Assembly: GCA_001275005.1 (NCBI GenBank)
Contig: JWZX01003035.1
Location: 1-28,954 of the forward strand
Length of the DNA: 28,954 nucleotides
Source: Chrysochromulina tobinii
Taxonomy: Eukaryota > Haptophyta > Prymnesiales > Chrysochromulinaceae
Reading direction: 5' to 3'
The stretch's first letter is position 1; every line of letters starts with the position of its first letter. The notes under the pieces were generated by a model that saw nothing but the letters and a program-made list of their open reading frames with translations, had not been told where the DNA came from and searched no databases. A program made the position numbers and the translations under genes. Of the stretch, positions 17,291-28,300 are shown in pieces.

Positions 17291-18160
17291 TAACATGGCC
17301 GCAACCAAGTGTTTGCTTGCGTCATCTCAACATCGTCCTCGCCCTTGTCGCCTGGGTCCAACGGGGCGGCGGGGTTGCGGTCGTTCGTCACATGCCGTAG
17401 ATCGGCCTGTGTAGGTGGCAACAAGGGCGACGCTCGGAATGAGCGAGGTGCGCGTGTGTGCCGTGCCCTCGCTCGCGTTTAGCTCGCGTTGCCGTATCGA
17501 GCCTTGTTGCTTGGAATTCGGCGGAGTTTTCCCCGGCCTGAATCCTGATGTAAGAAGTCCCCTTTCGGGAGCTTTCCTGACGCCCGTGGTGCCCTTGCAC
17601 ACAGGGCCGCGCCATCGTCGCCCGCAGTGCTCTTCTCACGCGGAGGAACGGTGATCGTCTTTGTTGCCGCCCGCGGTGCCTTGGCATGCAGGGGTGTAGT
17701 ATACAAGAGTTGCCCGCGTGGCGCTCGAGGCCCACAGAGCGCGTTTCCGGTCGCCCGAGGCGCCTGTAGCACGAGACGCCAATAGTTAGGAACGGGTCGT
17801 GCCTGAGTCAAGACCGATGCTGGTGCCCTGACGTTGCCGCCGGCGAAGAAGTGTCAAGCAGTGCAGGTACTCTTCTCATCGGTCGCTCGTCTGGCCGATT
17901 TGAAGGCGGCGATCATAGTGAGGGCTCGGTTTTCCCTATTGAAGCCTCGGTTTTCCCTATGTAAGCCTCGGTGTTCCGATCTTAGGCGCGGACCGCCGAT
18001 GGCGTATAAAGAACGGTGGTGCTGCTTCCTGCCACGAGCAGGTGCCCTGTACCTTGGCTTAGATGCTATTCGAGAATAGAGTAGGTAAAAGCACGCAGAG
18101 TTTGATACCCGCAGTGATTAGAGTGACAACACGCAGGGCATGGAAGTGCCCGCAGTACAC
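17199..18160. repeat. Tandem duplication, unit 1 (962 bases)
   Basis: Begins at GTGCAAGCTCGGTGT and ends after the CCCGCAGT... segment that starts TAGATGCTATTCGAG at 18060. Most of it is visibly the same as 18161-19082, with small indels. An example is the extra copy of AGCCTCGGTTTTCCCTA in this unit near 17930-17970. Its left end contains the N-terminal codons of the recombinase pseudogene on minus. No separate gene is supportable. Confidence 0.85.
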
Positions 18161-19082
18161 GTGCAAGCTCGGTGTCGTGGTTGGCGATGCCAGCGCACGA
18201 GAACGTGATCGTAGTAACGTTGCTGGGCGCCTTGTCGTCGCTGACGCTCTGAAATGGCCGCAGCCAAGCGTTTGCTTGCGTCATCTCGACATCGTCCTCG
18301 CCCTTGTCGCCTGGGTCCAACGGGGCGGCGGGGTTGCGGTCGTTGATCATGCCGTAGGACGGCCTGTATAAGTGGCAACACGGACCACGCACGGAGTGAG
18401 CGAGGTGCGCGTGTGTGCCGTGCCCTCGCTCGCGTTGCCGTATCGAGCCTTGTTGCTTGGAATTCGGCGGAGTTATTCCCGGCCTGAATCCTGATGTAAG
18501 AAGTCCCCTTTCGGGAGCTTTCCTGACGCCCGTGGTGCCCTTGCACACAGGGCCGCGCCTCCGTCGCCCGCAGTGCTCATCTCACGCGGAGGAACGGTGA
18601 TCGTCTTTGTTGCCGCCCGCGGTGCCTTGGCATGCAGGGGTGTAATGTTCAAGAGTGCCCGCTTGGCGCTCGAGGCCCACAGAGCGCTTTTCAGGTTGCC
18701 CGAGGCGCCTGTAGCACGAGACGCCAATAGTTAGGAGCGGTTCGTGCCTGAGTCGAGACCGATGGTACCCTGACGTTGCCGCCGGCGAAGAAGTGTCAAG
18801 CTGTGCAGGTACTCTTCTCATCGGTCGCTCGTCTGGCTTATTTTAGGCAGCGAGCATAGTGAGCGCTCGCCTTGATACCTGTAAGCCTCGGTGTTCCGAT
18901 CTTCGGCGCAGACCGCCGGTGGCGTATGCCTGAAGAACGGTGGTGCTTCCTGCCACGAGCAGGTGCCCTGTACCTTGGCTTAGATGCTATTCGAGAATAG
19001 AGTAGGTAAAAGCACGCAGAGTTTGATACCCGCAGTGGTTGGAGTTACAACAGAGCAGGGCATGGAAGTGCCCGCAGTGCGC
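18161..19082. repeat. Tandem duplication, unit 2 (about 922 bases)
   Basis: Head-to-tail copy of 17199-18160. It starts at the second GTGCAAGCTCGGTGT and ends with the second TAGATGCTATTCGAG segment (18981-19082). It includes a second fragment of the recombinase 5' coding region. Beyond 19082 the sequence is unrelated to the unit. Confidence 0.85.
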
Positions 19083-19346
19083 ATGTTTGCGGCGCTAGAT
19101 GCGCGCAATGTGGTGGTGTATTGGGGGGATGAGTCCGTGGTACGGTTCAACATCTTCTTGTCCCCGTACACCACACACGGGTCACCCACTCTCCTCCCGC
19201 CTGGGCACGTCGCATGTTGCGTCGCCGCATGCATGACGCATGCAGGTACGCTGCGTCGAGCGCTAGTCCCTGCACGTGTGTTTACGACCGAAAGGCCGTC
19301 AGTCATGTCGACGTCCAGAGGCCGTCCTATGCGAGGTACGCCCGAT

Positions 19347-19527
19347 GGCGTGCTGCTCGTCCGGGCGGCCACAGCTTCAGCTGGGCCGCCATCTCGGGGA
19401 GCGCGGGGTTATGGGATGGGAGCGGCCGAAGGTCGTATAACATGGGACGGTTGAGAGAGCCGTCTTCCGCAGCGCACGCCGTGGCGGCGTGCTGCTCGTC
19501 CAGGCGGCCACAGCTTCAGCTGGGCCG
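19347..19527. repeat. Pair of 42-base direct repeats
   Basis: GGCGTGCTGCTCGTCC followed by GGCGGCCACAGCTTCAGCTG occurs at 19347-19388 and 19486-19527 with about one mismatch, 139 bases apart. On the minus strand both read Ala/Glu/Trp-rich sequence within the decayed element. Confidence 0.75.
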
Positions 19528-21580
19528 ACTTCTTGGAGAGCGGTGGGCGCGGCCCTTGGGCACATCCACCTGTTGTTCGTCGTGAGGCCGAACTTTCGGA
19601 CCCATTGGAAGCCCCACTTGTCAGCGCTCTCGGTGCCGCGTGGGATGCCGGCTTCCTGCGCTGCAGCCGCGTCGATGACGCCGCCGCGCAGCAGCTCGGG
19701 TCGATCTGGGAACAGCGCGTAGGCGGAGTCGTTCTGCGTTAGCCGTTCCGCGACGTCGTGCGCAGCCTGTACCAGTCGAGCTGGAGGCCGACGTCAAAAA
19801 CCCAGCTCGAAATTGCTGACCGTCCTGGTCAGTTCCTCCCGCGAGCCCGTTTCGAGCCAGCTAGGGGCTAGGTTTACCCCAGCCGCGTCGTCGAGAGAGT
19901 ATGCGTGCGCCATGTTATGAGTTAGAATGGCCGCCTGAGTCTCATCGTAGTGGCCGTCCTCACTCGCAATAGGTACCACGTGGGCGATACCTCGCCGTGC
20001 ATTGCCGTGGTTGTCTCCCATGCTCGCGTAGGGCATCCCGTGGGCGATGAAACTCGTCGATCGCCGCATCGTCGCTCGCCGCAACGTCGATAATCATGCT
20101 CCAAAGGGCGATGGTATCCTCCTCGCCGAGCGCGTCGATGTCTCGACGGCATTGGTCTTGGTCGCGAGCTGACGTCTTCGTGCGATCCAGTGGCGAGAGG
20201 GGGTCCGGTCGCTCGTACCCCTGTCGAGCCCCCGCTGCGAACTAGGGGTGTTGGCAGCCGGAGACGGTGGTGTGGACGGCGGTGCGGGTGCCCGGGGGAG
20301 TGCCTCTCGTAGGTCGAGCTGCACCGCTGCCAGTTGGCCGGTAACGGCCGTAGGCGCAGACGTAGTTGGCGTCGTTAGGGCACTCAGCTGCAAGAGGACC
20401 AGGGCGTCGACCGTAGAAGCCTCGTCGCGGATGCTGTCGCGCAGGATTCGCATCCACTTGTAGCAGTTTCTTGTGCTGCACCCGCGTGCTTTGGCGGCGT
20501 CCTCCGGAGCGCCGTACCTCTCAGGTCGCATGATGGGATGATGCATAGACACGCCGCCGTAATTCCTTTGCATGACCTGTACGTGTCACTGCTGCCGTGG
20601 CCCGTGTGTGCGGCCAGCGATCTGGCGCGTCGCGCAGCTTCCTCGTCGTTGCCATCGAGCGCCATGTTGAGGTAGGCGAGGAGCGACCGCGTGTCCGGGT
20701 GTGCGATCGCCATGTTGCCGGACATGGCGAGATTGTGCGTGCCCCTCGACGTCGAGTGCATGCCGCCGACGGGTGCCTTGTCTTCGGACGCGTCGGAATC
20801 GTTCAGGTCGAGGCGCTGCAGCTGCTTAATTTTAGCCTGCATGATTTTGGCCTGCATAGTTTCGTCGGCGGCGCGTAGTGCGTCCCGCCACGCGTTTATT
20901 GGCGCGTCTCGATGAACTCGCGGCCGTTGCGGCCGCTCTCGTTGTGGGCAGAACCCTTGACGAAATAGTCGTCCGGGAGAAGAAGCACCCACTGGTTGAG
21001 TTGCTCGTGGCGCTCGTGCCCCTCGCCGTTGATGAAGTCGCCACACGCGATCCAGACGTACCAAGTGCCTGTTTCTGCGTTGTCGCGGGCCCCCTCGTAG
21101 ATGACGTCCGCAGGTTCGAGGATGCGCTTATCAATCGGCAGGGCGAGGATCTGCTCGATGATGTACTTTCGAGCCTTTGGCATCGCCTTGTCTTGTCTCC
21201 CTTGATGCTCACCGGGGGGTAGCCTCCGGCTTCGAGGTCGATACACAATTTTTTGTCAGACGAGACGCATCAATGAAGAAGTGCACGCCGCCAGTGTTGA
21301 CCTCGGGGTGCAGCGCGAGTCCACCGAGTGTGAGGTAGAGGATGTCCTTCATCGTGATCGCGACCTTGTTCGCGAACTCGTGCCTGTTTAGCGCCTCAGG
21401 CAGCATGGATGCCAGGAGACTATCCGGTTCGAGCAGCACGACTGCACCGTCGTTGCTGCCCAACGCCTTGATCTTGTTCGCGTTGGACGTCGGGTTGCCG
21501 ACGAACTCGACGTGCTGGCGCGTGGCTGAGGATCTGATGCTGCCATGATATTCAGGTTTTGGATGTCTGCAGGAGCACAA
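19377..21580 (-). pseudogene. Decayed upstream coding region of the recombinase element
   Basis: Several minus-strand frames in succession read like one natural protein interrupted by frameshifts. From the N-terminal end: NRHEFANKVAITMKDILYLT and GGVHFFIDASRLTK (about 21260-21420); IDLEAGGYPPVSIKGD (about 21190-21240); ARKYIIEQILALPIDKRILE, WYVWIACGDFINGEG and LLLPDDYFVKGS (20900-21180); a polar helical stretch (AWRDALRAADETMQ); a segment containing CYKWMRILRDSIRDEAS near 20460; then a tail with AAHDVAERLTQND and DKWGFQWVRKFGLTTNNRW (19570-19770). The last part resembles the N-terminal domain that precedes YR catalytic domains, so this region and 15735-17290 probably belonged to one element later split by the tandem duplication. 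I do not recognise the other segments; they could be a partner protein of the element. Confidence 0.5.
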
Positions 21581-22483
21581 AGCGGGGGAGCGGCTGCTGA
21601 AAGGCCAATGTCCTGTCAGCCGTCGTACCGTCTTGAGCTAGATTTGGGAGGCCCTGAGCAATTCGTCACTTCCACAGAAGGAAAGTTGATCGAGCTGCCT
21701 TGGGCGATTCGTCAAGGTCGTTACGGAAACCCCATGCGCGTGGGCGATGCGCGTGGGCCGGACCGTAGTCCATCGCTTCAGTAGTCCTCTCCCCCTTCCC
21801 CTTCCCTCAGTATAACCGCGTTAAAGCCTTAACTTTGAATGTCCGAGGCCGCTGGAGGCCTGGAGCAGAGCGAGCCTGGGCCATGCCCTGGGCGCGGGGT
21901 TGGTAACGTACTTTAAGTTTTTATGTGACCGCGGTTAATTTGGCGTGGGACCGCGATTGATATGGGACCGCGGTTAATCGAATCCGCGGTCCGCGCAAGC
22001 GAACCGCAACCCCCGGGGCCATTCCTCGGCCCACACGACAGGTCAGCCACACGGCAGCCGACTCAAGTGTCAAGAGAGGCCACCGGCACGCGGGCCACCG
22101 CCAGCGGGTATCTAGTACCTATCGCGGCGCCACCCTCCTTGGACCTTGCCCTTCCTGCCCGCCCTTGACGCCCGGCCAGATTTTTCTTCTGACTTTATTT
22201 GAGATTACTGACAGTAAGGAGGGATCCCGTCGGGGTCCATAACGCATAAGGAACCTCCGTCCGCGCACTCTACGCACACTGCGCACTCTTGTCGGATTAT
22301 TGTCGACGGCCGGCCAGAACCGAGTGTAACGTTACATGTAAGTCCCCATGCATTATCACTAGCCCCCGCGGGCGCCGCCCCTTCCGCCGGACTCGTCACA
22401 CCACCCCTTATTTTCTTCGTTGCCGGATGCAAGCAACCTGCTCGTGGCCATTTTGGGCAGCTTTCATCGAGCAGGATGAGAAC
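21581..22483. other. Gene-poor stretch with short tandem repeats and a decayed ankyrin tail
   Basis: No credible protein begins here. Around 21924-21980 there are three imperfect copies of TGGGACCGCGGTTAAT, followed by a palindromic CCGCGGTCCGCG. The right end (about 22421-22483) is the continuation of the ankyrin array of the neighbouring minus-strand gene beyond its stop codon, in decayed form. Confidence 0.5.
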
Positions 22484-24892
22484 TCACAGCTCATGGCCAT
22501 TTTGGGCAGCAGACATCAAGGCGGTCCAACCGTCGGAATTTGCCTGATTTGGGTCCCTCTTCGCCTCGAGCAGGACGAGAGCAACCTGCTCGTGGCCATT
22601 TTGAGCAGCTAAGATCAAGGCTGTAGACCCACTTGGCAGTTGAGTGTCCACGACGGCGCCCGCCTTGAGCAGGACGAGAACGCACAGCTCATGACCCTTC
22701 TGGGATGCTACAATCAGGCCAGAGCGACCATCGTCTGCTGTATGATCAACTACAGCCTTGGCATGGATGAGCAAGCTGGCAGTCAGCGCATGCCCGCCGC
22801 AGCAAGCAGCAAGAAGTGCAGTCCACCCTCCCCCTTCATCCGGATCTGTTGCAGTCCGATTCGGATCCGCCCCCGCCTTGAGTAGGACGCGTGCAACCTG
22901 CATGTGGCCATTTTGGGCAGCAAACATCAAGGCAGTCGCGCCGTCGGAACTTGCCTTATTTGGGTCCGCCTTTGCCTTGAGCAGGACGAGAGCAAACTGC
23001 TCGTGGCCATTATTTGCAGCCAACATCAAGGCGGTGAAGCCGTCGGACATTTCCTTATTTGGGTCAGCCTTCGCCTCGAGCAGGACGAGAGCGACCAGCT
23101 CGTGGCCATTATGGGCAGCGAGCATCAAGGCGGTCGCACCGGCGTTGTTCTGAGCGCTCAAGACGGCGCCCGCTTCGAGCAGGGCGAGAACAACCTGCTC
23201 GTGGCCATCTTGGGCAGCGCACATCAAGGCGGTCCCGCCGTCGGTCAGTGCCATATTTGGGTCCGCCTTTGCCTCGAGCAGGACGAGAGCAACCTGCCCG
23301 TGGCCATCTTGGGCAGCGAGCATCAAGGCGGTCGCACCGGCGTTGTTCTGAGCGCTCACGACGGCGCCCGCCTCGAGCAGGACGCGAGCAACCTGCTCGT
23401 GGCCATCTTGGGCAGCGTACATCAAGGCGGTGAAGCCGTCGGGCTGTGCCTGATTTGGGTCCGCCTTTGCCTCGAGCAGGACGAGAGCAACCTGCTCGTG
23501 GCCATTTTGGGCAGCGAGCATCAAGGCGGTGAAACCGGCGTTGTTATGAGCGCTCACGACGGCGCCCGCCTCCAGCAGGACGCGAGCAACCTGCTCGTGG
23601 CCCTTTTGGGCAGCTTTCATCAAGGCGGTCACGCCATCGGGCCTCGCCTTACTGGGGTCCGCCTTTGCCTTGAGCAGGACAAGAGCAACCTGCTCGTGGC
23701 CATTTTCGGCAGCTCTCATCAAGGCGGTCACGCCGGCGTTGTCCTGAGTGCTCACGACGGCGCCCGCCTCCAGCAGGACGTGAGCGCACGAGTCATGGCC
23801 AGTCTCGGCAGCCACCATCAGCGCCGTTTTCCCGCTCGGGCCGACTGCGTTCACGACCTGCCCCGCGTGCGCGAGGATAGCCAAGACAACTTCCAGCCTG
23901 TCCTCCCTGATCGCATAGTCCAGAGCGCTCACGCCACGATCGTCCCGGCAGGTAACGTCCGCCCCGCGCTCGAGGAGGTCCTTCACGACTGCAGCGTGCC
24001 CTCCGTGCGCTGCGGCCATAAGCGCACTCATGCCGCGGCCGTCGGCCTGGTCGATCAGCTCCGGCGTTTCGTCGAGGAGCGCTCGAAGCTCGTCGATCTG
24101 CCCAAACTGCGCAGACTGCACGTGCGGCAGGGCTCCGAGCATGCCTCCCACTGACGGCTGCACGTTTGGGAAGGGCCACAGCCCAATCTTGCTATCCGCG
24201 AGGTTCAACTCACAGAGGCGCAAGGCCTCCTCCCGCTCGGGCAGGCGGCGGCCCCCAAACGAGCGCTGCAGCACCCCATCGACCAGGCGCCATCGGAGCC
24301 GCCGATTCCATCGGTCCACGTCGGATCTCGGAGGAAAGTACCCGCCGTGCTCCATGTGGCAGTGAGGGTGCGCATCGCTGCCGCATGCCTGAAAGCACAG
24401 CCAGCAGAACGCCACGTGGCAGCTGCTGCACGACATAGCGATGCAACCGTCTGGATCCGGGTCGCAGAACACCCCGCAAGATGGGCAGCTGAGGTTCAGG
24501 GCCTTGTGGAGCTCTGGCTGAATCGACTCGGGAGTGTTAATCTCTGCCTCGTCTGGCGCCTCCGTCGTCTCCATCGTCTCGAGGTAGAGCCGCAGCCCAT
24601 CTCCGAAGAGGAGGGGCTCAACCATGCTGCGGCAAAAGGAGAATGGCTGCTGGTGTTCGCCGAGGCAGTCGAGGGCGCCATTCGAGCTGCGCAGCTTCGC
24701 CAAGCCAGCGAGGCTGCAAATGTACCCCTGAAGGCATGCCGAGCAGATCAGGTGGCCCTCGGGGCAGGCGAGCCCGCGGCGCGTGCTGACCTCCTCGAGG
24801 CAGATGAGGCACAGAGCTCGCGTGGCGGCCGCTTCTATAATGGGCACTGGAGCGCCAGAATCTGCTCGTTCGGCGTCGCGTAGTGCAAGCAT
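22484..24892 (-). CDS. RBR-type RING E3 ubiquitin ligase with ankyrin repeats
   Basis: This is an 802-residue protein from ATG 24890-24892. The N-terminal zinc modules are RING1 (C28-x2-C31, then C43-P-E-G-H47-x2-C50-x2-C53) and, near residues 134-180, a RING2/IBR-like module: CPSCGVFC, DGCIAMSCSSCHVAFCWLC, then a His/Cys end. The GC(I)AMxC stretch matches the catalytic-cysteine region of RBR ligases, which carry ubiquitin on a cysteine before passing it on. From about residue 265 to the end there are about 16 ankyrin repeats in two alternating types (NNAGATALMLAAQDGHEQVA and DPNQAQPDGFTALMYAA), a 66-residue super-repeat; these presumably select the target. The last repeat stops at GHEL. It lies head-to-head with the ADP-ribosyltransferase gene. 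The plus strand is also open across the array, a shadow of the repeats. Confidence 0.88.
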   Translation of the reverse strand: MLALRDAERADSGAPVPIIEAAATRALCLICLEEVSTRRGLACPEGHLICSACLQGYICSLAGLAKLRSSNGALDCLGEHQQPFSFCRSMVEPLLFGDGLRLYLETMETTEAPDEAEINTPESIQPELHKALNLSCPSCGVFCDPDPDGCIAMSCSSCHVAFCWLCFQACGSDAHPHCHMEHGGYFPPRSDVDRWNRRLRWRLVDGVLQRSFGGRRLPEREEALRLCELNLADSKIGLWPFPNVQPSVGGMLGALPHVQSAQFGQIDELRALLDETPELIDQADGRGMSALMAAAHGGHAAVVKDLLERGADVTCRDDRGVSALDYAIREDRLEVVLAILAHAGQVVNAVGPSGKTALMVAAETGHDSCAHVLLEAGAVVSTQDNAGVTALMRAAENGHEQVALVLLKAKADPSKARPDGVTALMKAAQKGHEQVARVLLEAGAVVSAHNNAGFTALMLAAQNGHEQVALVLLEAKADPNQAQPDGFTALMYAAQDGHEQVARVLLEAGAVVSAQNNAGATALMLAAQDGHGQVALVLLEAKADPNMALTDGGTALMCAAQDGHEQVVLALLEAGAVLSAQNNAGATALMLAAHNGHELVALVLLEAKADPNKEMSDGFTALMLAANNGHEQFALVLLKAKADPNKASSDGATALMFAAQNGHMQVARVLLKAGADPNRTATDPDEGGGWTALLAACCGGHALTASLLIHAKAVVDHTADDGRSGLIVASQKGHELCVLVLLKAGAVVDTQLPSGSTALILAAQNGHEQVALVLLEAKRDPNQANSDGWTALMSAAQNGHEL
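22640..23830. repeat. 198-base tandem super-repeats within the ankyrin array
   Basis: Blocks such as GCTCGTGGCCAT(T/C)TTGGGCAGC recur every 99 bases, and the paired type every 198 bases, with only a few differences between neighbouring copies. Such similarity suggests recent expansion or gene conversion. Confidence 0.8.
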
Positions 24893-25386
24893 CGCGTTTT
24901 TGTGCTGGTCCGGCCCACCGTGTGAACGTTAACACGACAGACGCGAAACCGGTGCGTGTGCACCATTCACAATGAGAAAGTAGGGTCTGGTCTGGAGACC
25001 TCTCTCGTCGTGACGTGTCCGAGACTCTCACGATCGAGGCAATGGCGAGTAAGGGAAAGTGCATCCACATTCCTGTGAACATTGGGGCACTCGCAAAGGC
25101 AAGTGCAGTGGCAAGGGCCTCTAACGATGCACCACGCGGGGGGACCGCGACGAACGACTGAATGACTGGCCGTGCCTCTCCCAAACTTGTAAGTTGTGTT
25201 TCAAGTCACACAGACACACATTCACATTCACACTCACACAAAAGTTGTGTGCCGCGGTTCTCCGTCGGCTCGGAGTTTCCGAGTGCTTCGCGATCGATCG
25301 AGGCGACACCATCGCGTATTGACCGCGGTGCGCTCTTGAGGCGCTCGGTCAGAGTGATCAAAGAGGTTTCCGTTAGTCTTTCACGC
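24893..25386. promoter_or_regulatory. Divergent intergenic region between the RBR-ankyrin and ART-LRR genes
   Basis: These 494 bases separate two start codons facing away from each other, so they must hold both 5' ends. A CA-rich run (CACACATTCACATTCACACTCA, about 25208-25240) lies on the ART side. The plus-strand frame is open back to 25162 but is low-complexity (His/Ser/Thr), so I treat it as leader. No TATA box or known element is evident. Confidence 0.5.
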
Positions 25387-28300
25387 ATGGCAACAGGCGG
25401 AGCTCAGTTCAGCTCCGCTGCCAGCGAGATCAGACTACTGAAGGAGGACGCAGTCGAGGACGCGAGACGACTGGCCAATGACACTGTCACGCAGCTCAAG
25501 GCACAGCTCGAGACAGCCCAGGCGTTCGCCGCAAAGGTGTTGTCAACACTGCAAGGTGCTGGCACACAACAGGCAGACGCAGCATCACGAGATAGAGGAG
25601 TTGAAGCCGAGGACGTCACTCTCGAGCTCCTTGCGGACGAGGACGGGAGCCCGACGGAGGAGTGGCGCATCGTCGAGTGGATCAAGGGCGTGTGCGTGCA
25701 TCGCGCGGTCGCGGCGGCGCTGCTAGCCCCGCTGACAGCTGAGCAGCGGGCCAACGACCCCGGCGCTGCCTTGGAGTACGTCAAGGGCCTGAAATCGCGC
25801 GAGCAGGTCGCCCAGCTCCTCGGCACGAGGGCCTTTCTGGCCACCGTGGTTGATATGGTTTGGAACGAGGTGCGTACGCTGCAGAGTGTGGGTGCGGCGA
25901 CGAGCAAGGACCTGGAGAGCAAGTTTGCCGGAGCGGTGGCGCTTTCGTACTCGACCCTCGATACCTTCTTTGGGGGCCTCGAAGGCATTGTGGGCTCGCC
26001 CAATCCCAAGGTGCTTGAGGGGATCCGGAACGACCACTTGAAAGGCCCCGGCACCGAGTCGTCCGACGTCTTCACCACGAGCAACTACGGCGTGGAGACG
26101 CAGTCGCGGATCGAGTGGCATTTCGTGGCAAGTGCGGATGTGACCCCCGAGCAGCTTCGTATCCCGTGCTGGCCGATCGAGTCCGCGGAAAAGTTGCCCG
26201 ACAGGACGTGCGCTCGGCGGCGCCGCTCTCTCGAGGCACTGGAGGTGGCCGTCGCCGACAACAACCGGCATCTTCGCGAGGCCAACCAGCCCGAGATGAT
26301 GTTGGAGGAAATCATTGCCGCGTGTTTATACACGGGGCCGATGTTTGTCAAGTATAATGCTCTGCTCCGCGGCCTCGCCTCCGAGATTCCTTTCCTGTGC
26401 AACCAGATGGTGAGCCTCTGCTGCCCCAAGGACGTTGCCGACGCGTACCTCGGCTCGACGCCGCGCGACAAGCTCTTCCTGGTGGCGGCGGGCAAGATCA
26501 CCTTCGAGTTGGCCAAGCAGTCGCTGAACAAGTACACGACGACGCTGCACGCCATCAACTCGTCGATCATCAAGCTGGGCAAGCTCACCAAGGCCATCAA
26601 GGTCTACCGCGGCATCGCCGGGATGAAGCTCCCGAGCGAGTTTTGGATCCCGAACGAGTTCGGCGTGCGAGGCGGCGTCGAGAAGGCGTTCATGTCGACG
26701 ACCACGGAGCAAGCAGTAGCCATGGGGTATGCTTCGGATGGCCGGGGCGAAAAAGCCTCCATGGGCATCGTGATCGAGGTGCAGCAGGGCATGGTCAATC
26801 GGGGCGCCGATATCAGCCGCCTCTCGCAGTACCCGCACGAGAGAGAGATCCTGTGCGCGCGCACCGCCTCCTCTCTGATGTGCCAACCCGTCCCCAATTG
26901 CATCTCTATGCGGTCCCGCCGCTGCGCACGCGCTTGCGTGTGCATCCTAACGCCCGATTGCATGCCGGATCGCTCTCGTTCCCGTGCATGGCATGCGCAG
27001 CTTTGGGCCACTCACCGGCATCGAGGTGCTGCGCACACGCATCGATGGTTCGGTCGTCGTGATCGAGTGCAGCTTCTCCATCAACCTAACGGCGCTCACG
27101 ATTGAGCAGGTGCTCGGCAAACGGCAGAAGGTCGTGCGTGACATGGTCGAGCAGCTGCGGCGCGGCGCGCAGCGTGATGTCGAGACCAATCCGGCGTGGG
27201 TGAGACTCCGCGACGCCGACGGCCGCTGCCCGGCCGTGGATCGCTTCTTCGAGGGCATGCTCGCGCCCCTCGCCGAGCACGAGGTGACGCACTACAATGA
27301 GAACGGCCCGCTCGGTGACGCCATCCAGGAGGCGGTGGCTCTCGCCGATGGTATTTCTCGCTGGCCCGAGGGGCTGAAGGCGCTCGCGGCGCGGCCTCGG
27401 GCTTGGCTCCAGCAGAGGCTTGGCACGGAGGCCGAGGCGCTGCTACGTGAGCTGGACGGCGGTGGCGAGGAAGGGGCCGCCGCCGCGTCACATTTTGTCG
27501 CTGCTGGGGCTGCTTCTGCGCTGGTAACGACGCCTTTCGGAGCTGGCCCATCCCCTTTCGGGGCAGCGCCTCATCCTGCCTCCCAAGCCCCAAATGCCTT
27601 CGGAGCAGCGCCGAAGAACCCGTTTGGCGACTCGGCAGCGCCGGCAGCGGGACTATTCGGCGTTGCAGCGGCGGGAGGTATCGGCGGCGGTGGCCTCCTT
27701 GGAGCCGCACAGCCGAATTTGTTTGGAGCCGCGCCGTCTCCCTTTGGCGGGGGTACTGCCGGCTTCGGCGGGGGTGCCGGCGGCTTTGGCGGTGGTGCTG
27801 CCGGCTTTAGCAGTGGTGCCACAGGCTTTGGCGGCGGTGCTGTCGGCTTTGGCGGTGGCGGTCTGTCTGGCGGTGCCACTCCCGCTCCCGATCCCGCTCT
27901 TGCTCTCACAATGTCGCGGGACGAGGCCGACGGGCTCTGCTGCCTCGCGTGGCACGCCGCCGCTAAGGAGGTGCCCTTGAGCATCAACCTGGAGGGTGTC
28001 AAGGCGAGCCCTGAAACCCTCGCGGTCGCATGCTGGGCGTTGAGTCCGAGCGTGACGTCGCTCTCGTTCAAGGGGACGGATCTGACCGCAAACGGTGCCA
28101 ACAGAGTGGCCCTCGAGCGGCTCTGCGGGTTGCTGCGAGGCGGCCACGCGGTCACTGCTCTGCTAGCAACCGTCGACGTGCGCGGCAACAACTTGGGCGT
28201 CGAGGGCTGGACCAGCATCTTCAACGCCCTGCGCAAGAGCCCCACCAGCACGATTACTGCATGGGACCCGTCCGGCGAGAACTTGGGCCCTGGGATCGCT

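Noticed and set aside
22500..23800. Regularly spaced repeats considered as a CRISPR array
   Set aside because: The period is 99/198 bases, both repeat and spacer are coding, and they translate to ankyrin repeats.
22904..24154. Plus-strand 416-codon frame with regular repeats
   Set aside because: The repeats mirror the minus-strand ankyrin array; the RING cysteines and ankyrin consensus fix the coding strand.
24618..25184. Minus-strand 188-codon frame upstream of the RBR-ankyrin start
   Set aside because: Different frame from the zinc modules, and the conserved cysteines are lost in it.
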